Assembly: GCF_018476645.1 (NCBI RefSeq)
Contig: NZ_JAHCTB010000002.1
Coordinates: forward strand, 1 to 64,000
Length of the DNA: 64,000 bases
Source: Aequorivita echinoideorum
GTDB taxonomy: Bacteria > Bacteroidota > Bacteroidia > Flavobacteriales > Flavobacteriaceae
Direction: 5' to 3'
Shown: positions 60,868 through 64,000 of the stretch, piece by piece
Position numbering within the stretch: the first letter of the stretch is position 1
Layout of the letters: every line of letters begins with the position of its first letter
Notes under the pieces: model-generated
The model's input: the letters and a program-made list of their open reading frames with translations, nothing else
Database searches by the model: none
What the model was told of the DNA's origin: nothing
Program-made: the position numbers and the translations under genes

Positions 60868-61686
60868 TTACTTCTTTCTCCAACTTTTTAATTCTATAGT
60901 ATTTTCCAATACATTTTCAATAGAATCAGGCAACTTCGGAAAAAAATCGATTCCAGTTTTTGCTTCAATTTCATCGATTGACACAGCGTATTTGTAGAAT
61001 GATTCACTCGATTTTTTATTCGGAATAACAAAAGATATGGTTTTGTACCCGCTATCTGAAACGTGTAGAATAATTTTGAAAAATTCCTCCGGCACAGTAA
61101 CTTTTTCGGAACCAATGGTTTTTAGATTTTTACGCAAAACACCGCCAGTAAATATGTAAACACTATCATATTTTTTGGTCCAACTTCGCACTTTCTGTTC
61201 TAGCCGATTCCAAATTCCAGCATTGAATTCACGGTCCTGCGGGCTTATGTTACTGGTTAAAAACGTTTCGGTGTAAGCTTCAAGAGAAAAAATTCGGTCT
61301 CCTGCAGGACATAGATGTCCGCGGTCATAGCCAGAATTTTTATAATTTCTCCAATCTGCGGATTTGGTTTTCACCAACTTATCTTCATTAAAATACGGCC
61401 GCTTGAAATTGTTTTTTGATAGATGGGATTTGGTCAATTTATACGCCACCCACGATGCTTGTTCATTTTCTTCGGAATATGAAAGTGTATAAAATTTATG
61501 CTTAATTATTTCGCCAGTTGCAGCAGGCAGATAAAAATTTTCGATTTCAGCCGAAGTATTTTTTGATAGAACAGAAATTTCTGACCTAACTTCTTCCGAA
61601 TTATTTTCGTCCAAAAAATCTTCAGTATAATAAAATGCAACCGTAACAAGAATTATCACAAGTGGATAAATAAATTTTCGATTCAT
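60868..61686 (-). CDS. DNA/RNA non-specific endonuclease (NUC1 family), membrane-anchored or secreted
   Basis: This 272-residue His-Me finger nuclease has a signal or anchor segment at its N-terminus (about 5-20, FIYPLVIILVTVAFYY). The active-site motif DRGHLCPAGDR places the general base at His124, and the metal-binding Asn lies in the NISPQDREFNAGIWNRLE helix. Mg2+-dependent cleavage of DNA and RNA outside the cytosol is the family function; nutrient scavenging is a likely use. It begins 2 bases after the permease stop codon and so shares its transcript, although no functional link to it is evident. Confidence 0.92.
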   Translation of the reverse strand: MNRKFIYPLVIILVTVAFYYTEDFLDENNSEEVRSEISVLSKNTSAEIENFYLPAATGEIIKHKFYTLSYSEENEQASWVAYKLTKSHLSKNNFKRPYFNEDKLVKTKSADWRNYKNSGYDRGHLCPAGDRIFSLEAYTETFLTSNISPQDREFNAGIWNRLEQKVRSWTKKYDSVYIFTGGVLRKNLKTIGSEKVTVPEEFFKIILHVSDSGYKTISFVIPNKKSSESFYKYAVSIDEIEAKTGIDFFPKLPDSIENVLENTIELKSWRKK

Positions 61687-61688
61687 AA

Positions 61689-62795
61689 TTAAGAGTTTCG
61701 CACATCCAGCGCGTCTCGCAGCGCATTTCCTATGAGCATAAACGCGGTCACCAAACTCATAATTGCCAAACCGGGGATAAGCGCCAAGTAGGGTTTTCCC
61801 AAAATAATATAGGCATAATGGTCCTTAATGATGCCGCCCCAACTGGGAACGGGCGGTTGCGCGCCAATGCCCAGAAAACTCAGTCCACTTTCAATTAAAA
61901 TTGCACTGGCAAAATTTGCTGCAGAAATGATGATAACCGGAGCCAGACTATTGGGCAAAATATGCTTTGTAACTATTCTGAAATCATTAAATCCCAGCGC
62001 CCGAGCCGCAGTTACGTATTGCATCTGCTTCACGCCCATAACCTGTCCGCGTACCACGCGTGCCACTTCTACCCACATCGTGAGGCCTACAGCGATAAAT
62101 ACCTGCCAAAATCCTTTGCCCAGCGCAAGTGTTATTGCAATTACCAAAAGCAATGTGGGGATGGACCAAGTTACATTGATGATCCACATAATGGCGGCAT
62201 CAATTTTTCCACCAAAATATCCGCCAATGGCACCCATTGTAATACCTATAAGTAGGGAGATTAAAACAGCTATAAAACCTATTGCAAGCGAAATACGGAT
62301 ACCAATAAGCATTCGGCTTAAAAGATCGCGTCCATACTTATCGGTTCCCAAAAGGAATTTTCTTTCTGAAATATAGTTATCGGGGATTTCACTTGCGTGT
62401 TGCAAATCGGGGAACTGCGAAAGACTGTACTCCTTTTGAAGACCGGCCGTTTCATCTTGCATATATTCCGTTATTTCGATGCCATTATTTTTGATGGAAT
62501 ATTTTGAAATCGGGATTTCAGTATCCGCATTTTTTTTTCCAAAGAAAAAAGCCGTAACAACATTTTGATCCTCAACCTTCGCAGGAATCGTAAGCATCTG
62601 CACCCGAAACCCTGGATTCTTGGAATGGATTGACAAATGCATTTGGTTGGCATTTTCAGAATCATCTGGCGCCAAAGCATATGCAAAAACAGCCAAAAAT
62701 ACGCACATGACCAAAAAAGCAAAACTAAAAACGCCCCAAATGTTTTTTTTAAACTTTTGGAGCGCAATTTTGGTTAATGAAGTGGATTTTTTCAC
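61689..62795 (-). CDS. OppC/DppC-type ABC transporter permease
   Basis: The 368-residue inner-membrane protein has an OppC_N segment with the first helix (about 16-40), then a periplasmic insertion of about 110 residues (rich in Asn, Ser and Glu), then the BPD_transp_1 domain (about 160-365). The EAA-like loop AARALGFNDFRIVTKHILPN is clear, and the usual SGLSFLGIGAQPPVPSWG follows. It belongs to peptide or nickel transporters, but no OppB, ATPase or binding protein lies here. The start is GTG at 62795; the family length fits. It lies 29 bases after the Prc-type protease gene. Confidence 0.92.
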   Translation of the reverse strand: MKKSTSLTKIALQKFKKNIWGVFSFAFLVMCVFLAVFAYALAPDDSENANQMHLSIHSKNPGFRVQMLTIPAKVEDQNVVTAFFFGKKNADTEIPISKYSIKNNGIEITEYMQDETAGLQKEYSLSQFPDLQHASEIPDNYISERKFLLGTDKYGRDLLSRMLIGIRISLAIGFIAVLISLLIGITMGAIGGYFGGKIDAAIMWIINVTWSIPTLLLVIAITLALGKGFWQVFIAVGLTMWVEVARVVRGQVMGVKQMQYVTAARALGFNDFRIVTKHILPNSLAPVIIISAANFASAILIESGLSFLGIGAQPPVPSWGGIIKDHYAYIILGKPYLALIPGLAIMSLVTAFMLIGNALRDALDVRNS

Positions 62796-62824
62796 ACTTC
62801 AAATTTACTAAAAATATGCAGTTA

Positions 62825-64000
62825 TCAATTTTTGATATCGGCTACTTTTTTCTGCTTGATGTTATTCAGTTTTAAATCTTCGAGCACGTGCACGGCTTCT
62901 TCCACATATATATCTTTACTTAGGTTTTTATGCCATCTTTTTCGCTTTTCAGAAAGTGTTGTGTCCTTTTTCATCAATGCAGTTTCGTACGGCAATGAAT
63001 TAAAGCTCAATTTGTTATCATAACTATCAATAGATTCAAATCTTTCACTTTCTTTTTTGCGGGCTGCAATATCTGCACTGTAAGCATCATAATTAAGATT
63101 GACGGTTTTCTCATCCCGGCGCAATTTTATCCATTTGGCATTTTCGTCAATCAATTGCAAATCTTCATTTTTTGCCATTCGCTCCTTACTTTTTTGGATG
63201 GTCTCCTCATAATCTATATACCCATCCCACACATCATATTTTGCCGCATCAATTTTATCGTATGGCAGTGGATTATCATAATCACGTTCGCCCACATCTA
63301 TATAGCTGTATCTGTCTGGCATAACCACATCACTTTTTACACCTTCAAGTTGGGTAGAACCACCGTTCACGCGATAAAATTTTTGGGAGGTAATTTTTAA
63401 GGCACCCATATCGCCCAAATCATTTTGACGCAGCCATTGGTTTAGATCAATCACATTTTGAACTGTACCTTTACCGTAGGTCTGTTTGCTTCCCAGTATA
63501 ATTGCACGTTTATAATCCTGCATAGCAGCAGCTAAAATCTCTGAAGCCGACGCGGAAAGCTCATTTACTAAAATAACCAAAGGACCGTCCCAAACAATTT
63601 CCGGATCTTTATCCTCAAGCACTTCTTTATTTCCATCAAAAGAGCCCACCTGTACTACGGGACCTTTTTTTATAAAAAGCCCAGCAATATCTACAGCCGT
63701 GCGCAAAGAACCACCACCGTTATCGCGAAGATCCAGCACTAATCCTTCCATCCCTTCTGCTTTAAGACGTTCAATTTCTTTTTTAACGTCTGTTGCAGCG
63801 TTTCTGTTTTTGTAATCTTCCATATCAAAATAGAACTGCGGAAGATTGATCAATCCAAATTTACGTTCATCGGTTTCTATCAAAGATGATTTGGCATAAG
63901 TTTCTTCAAGCTCAACCACATCCCGAACCAAGGTTTTGTCTGAAATAGTACCATCCACATTTTTAATGGTAAGCGTAACTTTGGTTCCCTTTGGCCCTTT
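62825..64000 (-). CDS. Carboxy-terminal processing protease (Prc/S41A), C-terminal part; 5' end beyond the window
   Basis: This periplasmic tail-specific serine protease degrades or processes proteins with exposed C-termini and affects wall hydrolases. The visible 391 residues begin at the end of the PDZ domain (GPKGTKVTLTI), followed by the S41 core: LVLDLRDNGGGS, the nucleophile segment ELSASASEILAAAM, and the Lys base in KQTYGKGTVQ. A C-terminal DUF3340-like helical domain (about 270-391) follows. The GTG at 63958 is only an internal Val, so the gene continues left of the plus-strand right edge. It is the first visible gene of a minus-strand group with the OppC-like permease and nuclease. 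Confidence 0.93.
   Translation of the reverse strand, partial: KGPKGTKVTLTIKNVDGTISDKTLVRDVVELEETYAKSSLIETDERKFGLINLPQFYFDMEDYKNRNAATDVKKEIERLKAEGMEGLVLDLRDNGGGSLRTAVDIAGLFIKKGPVVQVGSFDGNKEVLEDKDPEIVWDGPLVILVNELSASASEILAAAMQDYKRAIILGSKQTYGKGTVQNVIDLNQWLRQNDLGDMGALKITSQKFYRVNGGSTQLEGVKSDVVMPDRYSYIDVGERDYDNPLPYDKIDAAKYDVWDGYIDYEETIQKSKERMAKNEDLQLIDENAKWIKLRRDEKTVNLNYDAYSADIAARKKESERFESIDSYDNKLSFNSLPYETALMKKDTTLSEKRKRWHKNLSKDIYVEEAVHVLEDLKLNNIKQKKVADIKN

Noticed and set aside
61828-62376. 182-codon open frame antisense to the OppC-like permease gene
   Set aside because: Same reason: a shadow of a clearly conserved coding frame, with a low-complexity product.

Overview
The window looks like a chromosomal segment of a marine-type member of the Flavobacteriaceae (Bacteroidota). 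The evidence is a type IX secretion system (T9SS) gene set with several T9SS cargo proteins, a SusC/SusD pair, a short primary sigma factor without region 1.1, promoter boxes of the Bacteroidota form TAnnTTTG, AT-rich DNA, few Shine-Dalgarno sites, and XrtF, HYC_CC_PP and DUF3347 family proteins. The genus cannot be fixed from this sequence; an Aequorivita-like organism is only a guess. I saw no tRNA, rRNA, CRISPR array, insertion sequence or prophage.

Layout. 1-10.4 kb: the tail of one T9SS cargo protein, a 1359-residue T9SS adhesin, then an apparent operon of a type-B cargo protein, a PorP/SprF protein and a PorE-like OmpA protein. 10.4-27.2 kb: mostly housekeeping genes (rsmG, a desaturase, an aspartate aminotransferase, another T9SS cargo protein, trkH-trkA, ubiE-porT, a TrmH methyltransferase, tamL, fbaA, accD, a lipoprotein). 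27.4-33.2 kb: rpsO, pnp and proC-proB-proA. 33.3-35.6 kb: a lipoprotein, ECF sigma and membrane-protein module. 35.7-39.6 kb: rpoD, a BLUF photoreceptor, rpe, a YpdA-type reductase and mtfA. 39.7-44.4 kb: a susD-susC pair. 44.6-50.5 kb: a conserved unknown gene, a 34-codon basic small gene, and a group of secreted or membrane genes pointing to copper or another soft metal. 50.5-53.4 kb: the exosortase XrtF pair, a GAF methionine-sulfoxide-reductase-like gene and a MacB-type permease. 53.6-60.8 kb: purH and the elongasome operon mreB-mreC-mreD-mrdA-rodA. 60.9-64 kb: a nuclease, an OppC-like permease and a Prc protease that runs off the window.

Working together. The cargo proteins, PorP/SprF, PorE-like OmpA and PorT all belong to T9SS export and surface attachment. 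TamL and the TonB/SusC receptors are further outer-membrane machinery. The strongest candidate for an under-described system is the metal locus at 45.5-50.5 kb, where CxxC HMA domains, a Cys-Cys TonB receptor, an HMA-MauE membrane fusion, a HYC_CC_PP protein and a DUF3347 lipoprotein lie together. Promoter boxes were used to correct several starts: the desaturase, tamL and the TrmH gene probably begin at TTG, and ubiE begins further downstream than its longest frame.

The first 127 bases are clearly richer in G+C than what follows, and five intergenic terminators run straight into, or overlap, the next promoter-like box. Every stretch above 300 bases carries a gene; the longer intergenic gaps are described as features where they hold something.
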